A DNA stretch of 64,000 nucleotides. Origin: Septoria linicola. Taxonomy: Eukaryota; Ascomycota; Dothideomycetes; Mycosphaerellales; Mycosphaerellaceae. Positions 10,117-21,064 of the stretch are shown piece by piece (position 1 is the stretch's first letter; each line of letters begins with the position of its first letter). The stretch is taken from assembly GCA_024114885.1 (NCBI GenBank), contig CP099424.1, positions 620,001-684,000 on the forward strand, written 5' to 3'. Below the pieces are notes generated by a model, which was not told where the DNA came from, did no database searches, and saw only the letters and a list, made by a program, of their open reading frames with translations. The translations under genes and the position numbers were made by a program.

Positions 10117-10267
10117 TGTGGACGAAGAAGCAGACATGACCTGATGAGCGATGCAATGAGATGAGAAGCGGGATCGTAAGCTTGGAGCAAGCACTTCAGC
10201 GAAGTAGTTAGCAGTAATTATACGGAATAGGAATTGTGCTGAGAAGCATGCGGCACTCGGACAGTCC

Positions 10268-11677
10268 TCATGACGAAAAAGTCCAATTCCGTTCTATCAT
10301 GGGCAAAGCTACGCTATCGCCGAAGTCTGGATTTTGTAACAGCGATTGTGTCTCGAGCCCCAGCTTTGCAGCCAGTCTCTTGCTAAGCCGCGTCATCGGC
10401 TTATCCAGATACTCTGTTGCGTACTTCGAAGCCAACAACGTCAGTGGCAACTCGATAGCCACGCATATCAGAAACCGTAGACTCAATCCAAGAGGCCCAA
10501 TGTTCAGGACTGCCCATGAGCGTTCCCAAAACGTCCCTTGCAACTCTACAGAAACGCTCCCTCCGAGGAGGGCCGAAAGCCTGTCGCCCAGTATCCGAAA
10601 CATGGGAAGATGGAGCAAGTAAACCATGAAGCTGACTTCGCCGAAGAATAGTAAGGTCTTAGTGGTGAACAGCCGTTGCAGCGTCTGCAGACGAAGAAGG
10701 GCGTATACTGATAGAAGCGAACCCCAGACTTGCCAGAAGCGGTAGTAATTGTCGTCGTCGTAACCGGGAGGCAGCAAACTGGTAAGAATCATCCATCCCG
10801 GTGTCTCGCTCGAGAACTTCATGTCTCCTCCACGAGCTGGCTGCGTTATCAAGTACCATCCTGTGAAGAAGAGCGCGTAGAGCGTCTTCGTTCGAGTCTG
10901 GGCTGAGAATCTAGCCAGAATGTTCTCGTCCAGCTCCCACACGTCGATAAAGGCCAGGAAAATGCCGAAGAGGAAGGCTGACATACTCCACTTGAAGCAC
11001 AAAAGAAGCATAGCTGCTGAGGTGAAGAAGATAGTTGACGCTGCAACCAAAACACTTCTATAGCTAGTGTCTAGTGACAGCCTCGATGCTACGTCGGCAA
11101 CGGCGAAGACGAGCATGCTACCCTTCAGCTCAATCGGAATTGTCCACATTACTACATTATAAGGATACCAGTACTCATGGCTAGAGTGCTCTCGAAACGG
11201 ATTGAAGTAGTAGATGCTTGTCTTTGCAAAGTACAAGATTTCCGCCAGGAGGCCACCCTCTTGTGGCTGCATCCAGGGTAGCGGAAGTACAAGTGGTCCG
11301 GGAACGTGGAGTAGGAGTGCGTACACCAGCGTGACCACAAGAGGTGGGCCATAGAGCCTGACCGGTCTGCGCACAACCGCGCTCAAGAGCGATCGACCAA
11401 CAGTTCTTCCATCGCGTAGCTTCTTCAGGTGTCCGATGCTGAGAACGTAGCCTGACAATATGAAGAAGAGGACCACCGCAGCATTTCCGCCATTCCAGAA
11501 GAAGCGGATGAATGGCAGAGAGACGAAGTAGTAATGGCCAGTCTGCCCAAAGCCGTGATCGTGCTCATTGTTCGTGAAGTCGCCGGCGTAGTGCTGGATG
11601 AAGACCACGACGGCTGCCAGTCCACGAAGGCCATCTAGATATGCCGTAGAACCTCGAGGCGTGGCCATTGTTGTCAT
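10268..11677 (-). CDS. Acyltransferase 3 family membrane protein
   Basis: Single exon, 469 residues from the ATG at 11677 (a second ATG at 11668 is equally possible). The family signature stands at the N-terminus: AYLDGLRGLAAVVVFIQHY, with the conserved His, then RFFWNGGNAAVVLFFILSGY and the positively charged RRPVRLYGPPLVV. About ten hydrophobic segments follow, with the NVVMWTIPIELKGSML motif and a late FFGEVSFMVYLLHLPMF segment, all usual for fungal acyltransferase-3 proteins. These transfer acyl groups, often acetyl, to sugars or other small molecules across a membrane; the substrate here is unknown. The frame stays open about 50 codons upstream, but without an ATG. Fungal homologues often sit in secondary-metabolite or wall-modification contexts; the neighbours do not settle which. 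Confidence 0.85.
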   Translation of the reverse strand: MTTMATPRGSTAYLDGLRGLAAVVVFIQHYAGDFTNNEHDHGFGQTGHYYFVSLPFIRFFWNGGNAAVVLFFILSGYVLSIGHLKKLRDGRTVGRSLLSAVVRRPVRLYGPPLVVTLVYALLLHVPGPLVLPLPWMQPQEGGLLAEILYFAKTSIYYFNPFREHSSHEYWYPYNVVMWTIPIELKGSMLVFAVADVASRLSLDTSYRSVLVAASTIFFTSAAMLLLCFKWSMSAFLFGIFLAFIDVWELDENILARFSAQTRTKTLYALFFTGWYLITQPARGGDMKFSSETPGWMILTSLLPPGYDDDNYYRFWQVWGSLLSVYALLRLQTLQRLFTTKTLLFFGEVSFMVYLLHLPMFRILGDRLSALLGGSVSVELQGTFWERSWAVLNIGPLGLSLRFLICVAIELPLTLLASKYATEYLDKPMTRLSKRLAAKLGLETQSLLQNPDFGDSVALPMIERNWTFSS

Positions 11678-12780
11678 GCTTCCTTCGATATCCGTGCGCA
11701 ATTCCTGTAACAAAGCCTCCACTCCGCAGCTTTCACTCAGATTACGCCACGGCGTCTCGATGTCATTGTCCAGAGACTTGCTGCAAGGTCTGTGGTATTT
11801 GCCACCAAGTGCAAGAACGACATAACACAAAGGTTAGGCTTGTCGCGTGGAGATGACCATGTCGGCTCATGGCAGAACGCGTCGACCGTGCGAGTCTCAC
11901 ATGCGCTGCTATAATCTCAAGTGTGCCGCGTGCGCCGCGGGGTTACCGTTATGGCGTACATACGAACCGCCGGTATTCCATATGACTCCACTCTGGAGGC
12001 GAACGAGCCAATCATGGGCGCCTGAAAACGACAAGGCTGAACTCCAGACCCAGATCGCATCCTTCGACACGGCAGGTGGGGATGGTTATCCTGTAAGCTT
12101 ATATATTGGACGCCTTCGTGCTTGAAGTAGGATCAAATTGGTATGTGTCGTGACTCGGGAAGTCTGTTTTGGGTGGAAGCGTGCGTGAGACGGTGAGAGC
12201 ATTCTGATTGCTGTACGCGTCCGAGTGATGGCGTTCTGAGGTGAATTATTCAGAAGGTACGCATCCTACATTGTTGTGCGCAGAGATAGCGCATTGGAAT
12301 TGCGATGTAACAACATGTACGAGAAGTCGATATTGATGAGGACATGTTTACTGACATCTTCGCATCGCGACTGCGCTTGTATTGGTCGTGACATCCACAA
12401 GTCTTGATTGTGGATCACATACTCGGTCGCGAAATTCACGAGGTCTGTACCAAATTATGCACAGCCAAGTGCACGCACTTACTGGCAGTAAGATGAGCCT
12501 ATGGAGGCTCAACATCCGCTATGAGTAGGGTGGATTACGGCAGTTGACGCCAGGTGTCAGACCGAAAGCTCAATACTTCGTAAGAATTGAATCAAAATGT
12601 GCTGAAACAGACTTGGAACTCAGGCAAGAGTGAGGTGGACTTTGTGCGGTCTGCTAATGAAGGACATGTCTGACATGTGTTGAGTACGTAAGTTTCGTAG
12701 ACACGCAGGTCCATTCGTTCTGGAAGCTCTACTGCAGAGAGAAGCAATGCTACTCCACGATCTCGGGCTCGATTGTTTGC
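11678..12780. other. Gene-free spacer
   Basis: About 1.1 kb between the acyltransferase start and the 3' end of the secreted dioxygenase. A 92-codon frame at 11847-12125 contains several Cys but no recognisable pattern and is not called. Nothing else is seen. Confidence 0.35.
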
Positions 12781-13966
12781 TTAGATGTCACCCTCCTCCG
12801 GGATGGGGTTGGTCTCAGAGATGGGTCCCGACTTGGGGCCGGTGTATTTAAAGTCCTCGTTGACATCGCTGCCGTCCTCGTGCCAAGTACCGACTGACTG
12901 AGTAGCCGTATCCTTTGAGGGATCAATGCCCAGGCTGATCCAGGCCAGAACGCCATCCTCAATCTTGTCTCCAAGGAGAACATACTGCACGAATGGGTCG
13001 GTGCCCCTAGCCTCTTGGTACAAGATACCGTCCTCGTCATTGTTTAGGAGCTCCTGAGTGTTTGTGTTGTAGGGAGCGGTGGCTTCTACTTGAGAGATCA
13101 AGTCCTGGTCAAAGAAGATCTGTCCAACATGCGAGGCCTGAGTCGTGAAGTTGCCCTCGCCGAGGATGGTGCCGTTGGTTCGGATGATGGTTGAATCAAC
13201 ATTGTGAGACAGCACGTGGATATGCACAGCTCGGCCGATGTAGTGACCTGGAAAGATCGACTCGAACTGGACAACTCCATTGCTGTCGGTCTGCTGCACT
13301 GCACGAAGGAAGGTAGTGTCCTTGTTCGAGGTATCGTTGACGTTACCATTTGATGGGTTGACCACGCCAGAGTAGACACCAGTGCTGTTGCAGTGCCAGA
13401 TATCCACGAAGACGGCTGGTACAGGCTCACAGCTGGAGGTGTCGACCAATTGAATGTCCAGGTAGAGTGGGATTCCAACTTGATCTTCGGACATATCGCT
13501 GCCTGGTGTGGTACAGTGGTCAGTATCGAGCGGTGATAGGCCATGTCAGGGGCGACTCACGAATGACCTCTCCGTCAACATAGTAGGGGCCCTGTGTCGA
13601 TTCTGGCTGGAGCAGACAGCTGGAATTATCGGCGAAGAGCTCCCTCTCATCAGAGCCAAGAGCCACATCGAGGTTCGAGGCGTGGGAGACGTTGTAGTCT
13701 GCGAAGTCGCGACGCTCGAGAGCTGGCTGTCTCAAACCACGCTTGGCACGGAAATGTTGGGCAAGCTCGCTGCGGCGTGCAAGAGCGTGCTCGCTATGTC
13801 CTCGACGCTGCAGGTCACTGGCGCATGATTGGACGGACCTTGGCTTTGCATTGCGAAGCCAGTGACCACGCTCTGCTGCCTCCTCTTCAACTGAGTGGCC
13901 CGGGTGAGCAATTGCGGCGTTGGCGGCAAGGAGACCAAGGGTGATAAGAGAAGTGATGGGTGCCAT
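12781..13966 (-). CDS. Secreted intradiol ring-cleavage dioxygenase
   Basis: Two exons, complement(13561..13966) and complement(12781..13502), with a 58-bp intron, encode 375 residues. A signal peptide (MAPITSLITLGLLAANAAIA) starts the protein, followed by a propeptide-like region and the segment CLLQPESTQGPYYVDGEVIR that opens the intradiol dioxygenase-like core. Probable Fe(III) ligands are Tyr179 (GVYSGV), Tyr223 (GHYIGR), His229 and His231 (AVHIHV). Several N-glycosylation sequons occur. Fungal extracellular intradiol-like dioxygenases are thought to cleave catecholic compounds, including lignin-derived phenols, outside the cell. The C-terminal tail after about residue 330 is polar and probably disordered. 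It is the second ring-cleavage dioxygenase of the window but belongs to a different subfamily from the intracellular one near 3.2-4.3 kb, so it is not a recent duplicate. Confidence 0.9.
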
Positions 13967-16687
13967 TGTGAAAGTACGTGAAAGATGTGCCGGCGTGATG
14001 AGACAACGATCACCTGAGAACGGCAGCAGCGTGTAGATATAGCTCTTTCTTCGCTTGATTTCTCTTCCGCTCTCATATCGTAATGTGGCAATTTCTGTTG
14101 TGTTGAGACACCATCACAGCGCCTGTCGTGCGCCAAGAGTGTGACGGTGCATTGGTGCGCGTCGGAAACACTATATCAGAGGGTCCGACAGCCTTCAGCA
14201 TGTTGCAAACGTCCAGGCTATCGACCGTAGCGGTTTATCGTGCCATCAAAGGTCCAATGGGCTTCCGGGAAACTCAGATGACCTGATAGTCGTTCAGTCA
14301 GTGTATATGTGGACACCCTATCTCCCGCGAAAGGACCGTACGTAGCGGCCCCATTTCATCAGTAACGAGTAAGCTCTCCTTGCATTGTCAGCTATGAAAG
14401 ACATGCCCCGGCATCGTGGCGAGGAGACGGCTCCGTTTCGCAGCTGACTAGACGCCGATCACTGATCATGTCAGCGGAGTCTGTGGCTGTGTGCCTTGGC
14501 TGAAGGCTTGTAAAGAAGCGATGGAGGCTTCGTGGGTAGCTTGATTGACTATCGACAGAACCTTCTTCATGTGTCACGGATTGTTGCATGTCAGTATTCT
14601 AAGTGGATCGCATTTGCCTCATCACTATACATAAGTTGTCATTTCGACCCAGCGTTTGGAGTGTTTGACGCGTTTTGTCGGACAAGACAGATGAAGAAGG
14701 AGGCAATGTCGTGCCCGAGCTACTTGATATCGTTTCGCAAGAAGTGGAGTATGGTCTACGCCATTGGGGTTCGTTGTGTTGCTCTTCATCTTCGGGACTG
14801 CCGCGGGCCGATGGTTGCGGCCGCACGTCTTCTGGGCATTAATGTGCGGAAGTGTTCCGTTTGCACTTTTCATTCGCCTCGTGTTACTGAATCCGCTGAG
14901 ATGATTAGTGATGGTTCTGCAGAAGTGGATGTGAACGCTGTGCAGGGAACTCCTTAGTCAATGCTTGGCAATCTAACCAGATGTTATCAAGGGCGACCGC
15001 GACAGCTGAGTCTGTCTTCAACCATCGAGCACAACCGGAGTGGCCAACGAAGTCCATCGCTAGAGACCAGCTCCGCATCGAGTAGCCATGTCCTGCGCGT
15101 ATGTAGCGAGGGGCAGCCGTTATCCGTGGGCCAATCTGATCGCCTGATGAGCTGGTTGATTGCGCTGCTCACAACAGGATGCAGACCTCCTCCGTCTCTG
15201 GGTGCTACATCCGATTCTCGCGATCGACTGTATAGAATGTCGAGACAAGCCTCCTATGTGAGAACCATGTTACGTCTCGCGTGGTGAACCACGTGGCAAT
15301 ACGCCTCATGCGCCGCAGGAGTATGCCACAGACATCACATCTACCGGAAAGATCTTATCAAAGTCAAACACCGCCAAGTATCGCGATGGGCATCAATAAG
15401 GGCGAAGATCAAAGTCCAGGTCATGCCGGTTCAAGCGCAGGAACTCATGCGCCACGCAGCCAAATGTCTTCTAGCAAGCCGCATGTTTCGAAGACAATCA
15501 CAATGGCTCCCTGAGATAACAACACCACACTGCGGGATAGGCGCACGGGAATGTTCTCTCACCGATGCACCAGGCCCGTTGACACGAGCAGGATGTCATC
15601 CGTTGCACTTAGTACACGGTAAGGCCTTCCACGATGACTAGTGGGCGTGCGGAAGCTTCTTTACACCTGTTTGTTGATTGCAGAATTGACTGAGGATTCA
15701 ACGCGCAATCCTGCTACCTGCAAAACTCTGTATTGACTTGCTAGCAGGCTTCGTGTTCCTACGTAAGTGCTGCAGCAACGGCATGACATGGCACATCGAC
15801 TACCCATCATCGCATCTTTCACATAAGAGTGCCAGTCATTTCTGCCGGGAGCGGTGCTCCTAGAGCTTGAGCTCTCACTCGAGACTCACTCCGCAGAGAT
15901 AGGAGTCTACCAGGCTGTGCTCTTGGAGTACCTACCATAACCGATGGAGATGCTCACTTCGATCTAGCCATCAGTTCAGGTTTCGCAGCATCGGCATTAT
16001 CTTAGAGGCTGTTGTGTCGGGAGCTGACTCTGCGGATCAACAGAGCCTATCTGGACACTTTAAGATACTCTCTTGCACATGCACAGGCGTGATAGGGCCT
16101 GGGACATCCGTTCGGGCATAATCCCGAACCGTGGTGCGGAAGCTCAAAGCGACAGTCTTCCTGCAGATCACGTCGTTCATGCAAGCGCGATGAACTAGAA
16201 CTGCTTGCAGCGCTTCCCGAACAGAGATAGGCCGGTATGTTCCCTCCGATGTGCTGGATGATCTAAGACAATCTTAGAGCATCACCTAGACATTGGTTGC
16301 AGACCGCGCTTCACAATTGCTAACTTCCACATGCGTGCAGCGCACGCTGTGAGCCACGTACCTCAGCAGATATTCTATAATGCGGTCCTACACTGCTTGC
16401 GATCGTCGAGCGTCTGATAGCCAGTCGGAGCTGCGCTCCGTTGCACTCAGCTATGGCACGCATGCCCGGCTAGGCAATCGTTCTGCAGCACATGCTCCAC
16501 AGTGGCAACACAGTTGCTGCTCCCACCAGTGCTGCTCATCGCGCAGGATGATAAAGTGTAGGTCATGTCTGCTGGTCTTCGAGAATGAAGTGCTCCAGAG
16601 CAAGACAGCGGTCAGGTCACCCAACACTCGCTGACATGCTTTCCATGTTCCTCGCGTAGGTACTCCTGCTCGGTATATTGGCCGCAG
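13967..16687. other. Gene-poor region
   Basis: About 2.7 kb with no gene I can support. The frames at 14532-14957, 14961-15287 and 15281-15641 lack recognisable domains. Between 14669 and 14900 two adjoining frames read like the two halves of a membrane protein (a polar part ending near 14770, then hydrophobic stretches such as FVVLLFIFGTAAG), which may be a frameshifted relic. Just before the GH30 pseudogene, 16643-16690 reads as a signal-peptide-like stretch interrupted by a stop. Confidence 0.3.
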
Positions 16688-17863
16688 GACGCCCTGCTAA
16701 ACTCGTTGATGACCTCTTCTGGCGCAGCTTTCAACATGATGCGGCATACTGTTGGATCTTCTGACCTCTCTCCTGCTCCTGCGGTCACCTACAACGACAA
16801 CAAAGGCAAGCCAGATACCTATCTGACTACTTTTGCTCTTGGTACGCAAGGCACGGCGATGGCCAAGCTGCTGGCGAGGATGAAGGCCAAGAACTCACAA
16901 ACACTTGTCATGGGCGCACGCTGGAGTCCTCCTGGATAGATGAAGCTGAACGGCGCGCTCCTCGGCAAGACAGATCAGAACAACCTCAACGATGGCTATC
17001 TCGGTCCAACGCAGACAAATTATATCAGTCAATATGCACAATACTTCGTCAAGTACATCAAGGCTTTTGCAGCACAGGGCGTCACTGTCAACGCCATTAC
17101 ACTTCAGAACGAGCCCCTGTGGAGCTCCTCGACATACCCAACGATGTACATGTACGACTACGAACAAGGCCAGCTGATTCAATACCATATCGGCCCAGCG
17201 CTGGCCAAGGCAGGTCTTTCGACCTCAATCTGGGCATATGACCACAACACAGACGTGCCGTCGTACCCTCAGAATGTTCTGAACATAGCTAGACAGTACA
17301 CCAGCGCTGTCTCATGGCACTGCTACGCCGGTAATCTCGACTGGTCGTTTATGTCTGACTTCCGTAACAAGAATCCAGGAGTGACTCAGTACATGTCTGA
17401 GTGCTGGACACCTCCAGTAGGAGCAAGCAACTGGTTCCAAGCGGCGAACTTCACAATCGGACTTCTGCAGAACTGGGCAGCCGGTGTCATGGCATGGGGT
17501 TTGGCAACCGATGCATCACATGGTCCCCATCTGCCTGGAGGCTGCACGCAATGTCGAGGACTTGTCACAATCAATAAAGATGGCACGTACACGTTCAACA
17601 TTGCATACTACCTCATGGCTCAGTTTAGCAGATTCATGCCGAGAAGTGCGGTAGTACTGAAGGGTACTGGCAGCTCGAAGAACCAAAATGCAGCTGGCAT
17701 ACAGTCCGTCGCGACGATGAATCCTGATAAGACGAGGACGGTTGTGATCATGAACACATTCACGAATGATGTGTATGTCACGCTGAACGTTACGAGCGGC
17801 CAGCCCTGGAGCGGGAATGTACTGGCTTCTTCAATTGTTACCTGGGTTCTGCCTGCGACCTGA
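16688..17863 (+). pseudogene. GH30 family glycosidase pseudogene (endo-beta-1,6-glucanase-like)
   Basis: Homology to family GH30 glucanases starts abruptly with DALLNSLMTSSGAAFNMMRH and runs to the C-terminus. The catalytic pair is intact: the acid/base Glu in ITLQNEPLW (codon at 17111-17113) and the nucleophile Glu in QYMSECWTPP (17399-17401). At 16937 the expected Trp of the WSPPGW-MK motif is TAG, an apparent TGG to TAG change, splitting the gene into frames of 77 and 307 codons in the same phase. The N-terminal beta-sandwich strand region and a continuous signal peptide, normally about the first 100 residues, are absent, although a signal-like stretch with a stop precedes it at 16643. Active relatives degrade beta-1,6-glucan of fungal walls. 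The downstream 307 codons alone could not fold a full TIM barrel. Pseudogene by two independent lesions. Confidence 0.85.
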
Positions 17864-18040
17864 GAGCAAGTGAATAGTGTCTCAGCCTGCCTCACTACAT
17901 TCACTGCTGCTCTGCAGAAAGACATTTCTGAAACAACATTCACTATTGTCTAGACTTCAGTCACTCTCCGATCGTGATCCGCGACTCCTACTTAATCCTC
18001 CCGCCTGTTCGGACTGGCCTATCTGCCCACCGATATCAGA

Positions 18041-18298
18041 ATGAGCCTTACGATATCTGAATTCCTTGCTCGACTGAAGCAGAAGCGAGACGCCCGCCAT
18101 GAGCGAAAGAGACAAAAGCTGCAGCGCCGAGACGAAGAGCGACGGACGGATAGTCTGCTTCGCATCGCACTCAAGCGTCCTAGTTCTACGACTAGCTTTA
18201 CGGCCGCAGATCCTGGCATGTATTACAGAAAGCGGGAAGGCGACGAGCTGTGGTCGAAGCATGAAGCTGGCGGGAACAAGCTGGCCAGGGGAGGATGA
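18041..18298 (+). CDS. Small basic hypothetical protein
   Basis: An 85-codon frame from an ATG. The first half (EFLARLKQKRDARHERKRQ...) is strongly charged and helical, possibly a short coiled coil; the second half ends in Gly/Lys-rich sequence. No known domain, signal peptide or membrane segment. It lies in the gene-poor region after the GH30 pseudogene. Codon content is compatible with coding, but no splice sites or homology support it. Confidence 0.3.
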   Translation: MSLTISEFLARLKQKRDARHERKRQKLQRRDEERRTDSLLRIALKRPSSTTSFTAADPGMYYRKREGDELWSKHEAGGNKLARGG

Positions 18299-18531
18299 AG
18301 ATAGGGCTTGTAACTCCCTTGAGGCGGGGCATGCCAAATCTTGTGATGTGCAGGACCTTGCCCTGTACGAGACTGCAATGTCCACAGCATGCCGTTTCGC
18401 TTAGACTTGAGCTGTGCGCCACCAAGTGATAAAACAGCTCAGACGTGGCCTATGTCGTGCGCTGTCATCTTGGCGTTCTCAGTCGAGTCGCGAGGCTGAC
18501 TGCAGCTGTCGTCTGTGGGGCTGCTAGAGCA

Positions 18532-18538
18532 TATATAA
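18532..18538 (+). promoter_or_regulatory. TATA box before the small Cys-rich ORF
   Basis: TATATAA, a consensus TATA box, 65 bp upstream of the ATG of the 46-residue Cys-rich frame. A TATA box this clear is uncommon elsewhere in the window and supports transcription of the short gene. Confidence 0.45.
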
Positions 18539-18602
18539 GTCATGATATCCAACTGCTGCGAGCTCGCCAGCTCATACCTCCATCGACAGCGATAAGAAGT
18601 GC

Positions 18603-18743
18603 ATGACCATGTCAGAACACTACGGCGCTTGCAAGACCACCAATTGCACCTGCTCCAACTTTGTGCGCCATCCGCAATACGACTCCACCAGTGGATCACC
18701 ATCTGAGTGCGGGACATGTAATCATAGCAGGAAACGTACGTGA
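18603..18743 (+). CDS. Tiny cysteine-rich (zinc-knuckle-like) protein
   Basis: A 46-residue frame starting MTMSEHYGACKTTNCTC and ending SECGTCNHSRKRT. Its Cys/His pattern is C-x4-C-x-C ... C-x2-C-x-H, with a Phe after the first cluster, the spacing expected of a small zinc-binding knuckle. There is no signal peptide, so a cytosolic or nuclear location is likely. An internal ATG two codons later is an alternative start. A TATA box lies 65 bp upstream. The stop overlaps a GTACGTGAG sequence that could be a splice donor, so the gene may continue in a further exon that I could not define. I do not recognise a named family; the arrangement recalls short Cys-rich domains of the C-x-C-x2-F ... C-x2-C-x-H kind seen in other eukaryotic proteins. 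Confidence 0.45.
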   Translation: MTMSEHYGACKTTNCTCSNFVRHPQYDSTSGSPSECGTCNHSRKRT

Positions 18744-21064
18744 GACCCTGACATCTGTCCTGCACCAGTCTAACCAGTTATGTAGAGCACAAGAAGTAGC
18801 TTCAAAGTTGGAGGTCCTTCTGAACATGTCATGTTGAGACGTCTGATGGAGAGCCGGAGTCATGAATGAAAGGAGGCCGGTAGGGTTGCGGGCTTAGACG
18901 GGCTTGTTGGGCATCGCAATGAGTACAACAGATATCGAGAGCTCCGCATATCGGGCAGATGCTCTGCTTTCGCTGCGCATCGCGTTCTGTTATGTTTCCA
19001 TCTCGAAATTGTCCGTGACACTTGGCTAGCTTACCTTGGTCGGTGCCTACGTTCTAGTTTGATCTAGTGACCTCTGTTAATCGTTGCGCCCAGACGAATA
19101 GCGCCCAATCTACGACCCGCGAGGCACTACAACCTTTGGGATGTTGTACATACTGCGCTCATGTTACGAGGACGACCGTTGTTGAAAAGTCCAGCTGGGG
19201 GCAGGCCAGATCGAGCGGCGAGGTCTTATTTGGAAGATAAGCATGAGAATGACATCCTTGTTGACTGAGCTTTACTCGCTGTCTCGAGTACGAAGATGTC
19301 CCTCGAGCCTACAGAGGCTGCTCTTCGTACGTTACAGCTGAGCAAGTTTATCAGTAGATGCAGTCCGTCCTTACCTCTTCAACAATGCATACACGGCTGA
19401 GCTGGTCTTAGATCAGTCATCGCGATCCAGCGGCCTCTGGCGATCGCCCCATCTCAACTAACGACAGGAACTGCAACATAGCCTGAGCGCGCTGCAACAC
19501 GCCTGCTCGTGGTCGAGAAGCTGCGAACACCTTTCTGCCGATGTTGTATGGCTGTCCTTTTGAGGCCGCTCGTAGCAAGTGTGGTGCCGTGTATGGCCGG
19601 CTTCAAGGCCGCAGGTAGTCGTTGACGAATGACAGCAGAGAAGTGGCTAGTGCAGGCGTCGGCAGCATGTGATAGCGCGGTCGCGTCCCCACAGCAGCTG
19701 TCATTTCCTGACCGGCGACGGCGGAATGATCGCGTTCTCAAGCAGCAGAAGTCGATGCGAGATAAGACCAGATCCGGCGCACAGCGAAGCAAAGCAAAGC
19801 TCGACAAATTTGCTTTACAGCTGTGAAAAAGGTAAGGATGAGACGTCTTGCCCAGAGAGAAACCTTCCAGCTGTTAAGATGTGAGTTGCAAATCGCGGAG
19901 TCGGCCCAGCGACGCCCGGTTTGCAGCGGCGGAATTATGTGATCAGCCATCAAAACGTCGAAAGTGATGAGTCGCGCACGATGTTTGTCGCGTTTCTTTG
20001 TGCACACATGCATCTGCAGACCAGCATCGAGTGGATGTTGTGCATCTTCAACACCTCCACGCTGTTGCATCGCGTGAGTCGCGTTTGTCGGCGACGGCAG
20101 CGTTGTTGGTGCACGCGTGGCAAGAGTGTTGCAGAAATTTCGTGAGTCATCGCGCCCGCACTGGTGAGGCGAGGTGTCTTGTCCCATGCAAACAGCCTCA
20201 CAGGAAGCTTATCTCCATCGCCGCCCGATGCAGCTTCACAACGTGCGATGCAAATCCATGGCCCGCGCAACTGTCGCTGTCTGCAGAGGAGACGGTGAGA
20301 TGGACAGATATTGAAGTGGCATCATGTACGACCAGGAATGCGCGTTGCGAGGGAGCAAAGAGCGACGTCAGGCAACATGGCCCCTGCCTCAGAGACTTTT
20401 TCTCCTGAGTGAGCTAGTCCGCTTCCGGAGCCGTGGAGGCGATCGTTGCTGCCTTGGCGCGTCCGGGACTGTCCGTGTCAGCAGTACTTAATTCTCGTCG
20501 CTCCCCAGCCCAGATTCCAACGGAATTTTTGGCCCGACCCAAGTCCGACGACCCAACGGCTATTCTCCTCCACCTCCTCTCGTCGCCGTGCCCAATTACC
20601 TCCATAGCAGCCGTACTGAATACCACTTCCGACTCACAAGCAGTCACAGTCCGTCGCAGACTCACTTTCCTCAGCTCACTGCGTCGTCGCGCCATCACTC
20701 TTTCGCAAGTCTGCGCCCGTGTGTCGAAGCGCGCAAAAGTGAGTGCAGAGGTATTCACCTGCTTTCGCTGCTGGGCTACTTCCAACGTCTGCTCTCCACC
20801 TCCAACCTCGACCAAGCCATCAACAATACCATTGCGACGAGGATCTGCTGGACGGCACCTCGCGACATAATATCGACCTCACCGCCGCGAGCGCATCAGC
20901 TCAGACACTTTGATTAGTCTGCTCTGATCTGAACGGCCGCATTACCTCACCAAACGGCACAAACACCTCTCTCATCAACCGACTACCGAGCGCATGACAT
21001 TTGCGACGAACGACATCACGCGCTCTATTTGAGATCGCATCTGGCGCAAGACCTCGACGCAAAC
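18744..21064. other. Gene-poor region and TBP upstream region
   Basis: About 2.3 kb without a supported gene. Frames at 19454-19807, 19738-20187 and 20433-20870 show no domains and overlap each other on both strands. The last 600 bp before the TBP start are pyrimidine-rich on the plus strand (for example around 20560-20600), typical of a fungal promoter and 5' leader. Confidence 0.35.

Noticed and set aside
14532..14957. 141-codon frame in the gene-poor region
   Set aside because: The frame as it stands has no domain; the only protein-like parts are in the two other frames and are reported as a possible relic.
20433..20870. 145-codon frame upstream of TBP
   Set aside because: It overlaps a similar frame on the other strand, shows only Ser/Arg/Pro bias from a C/T-rich leader, and has no domain.
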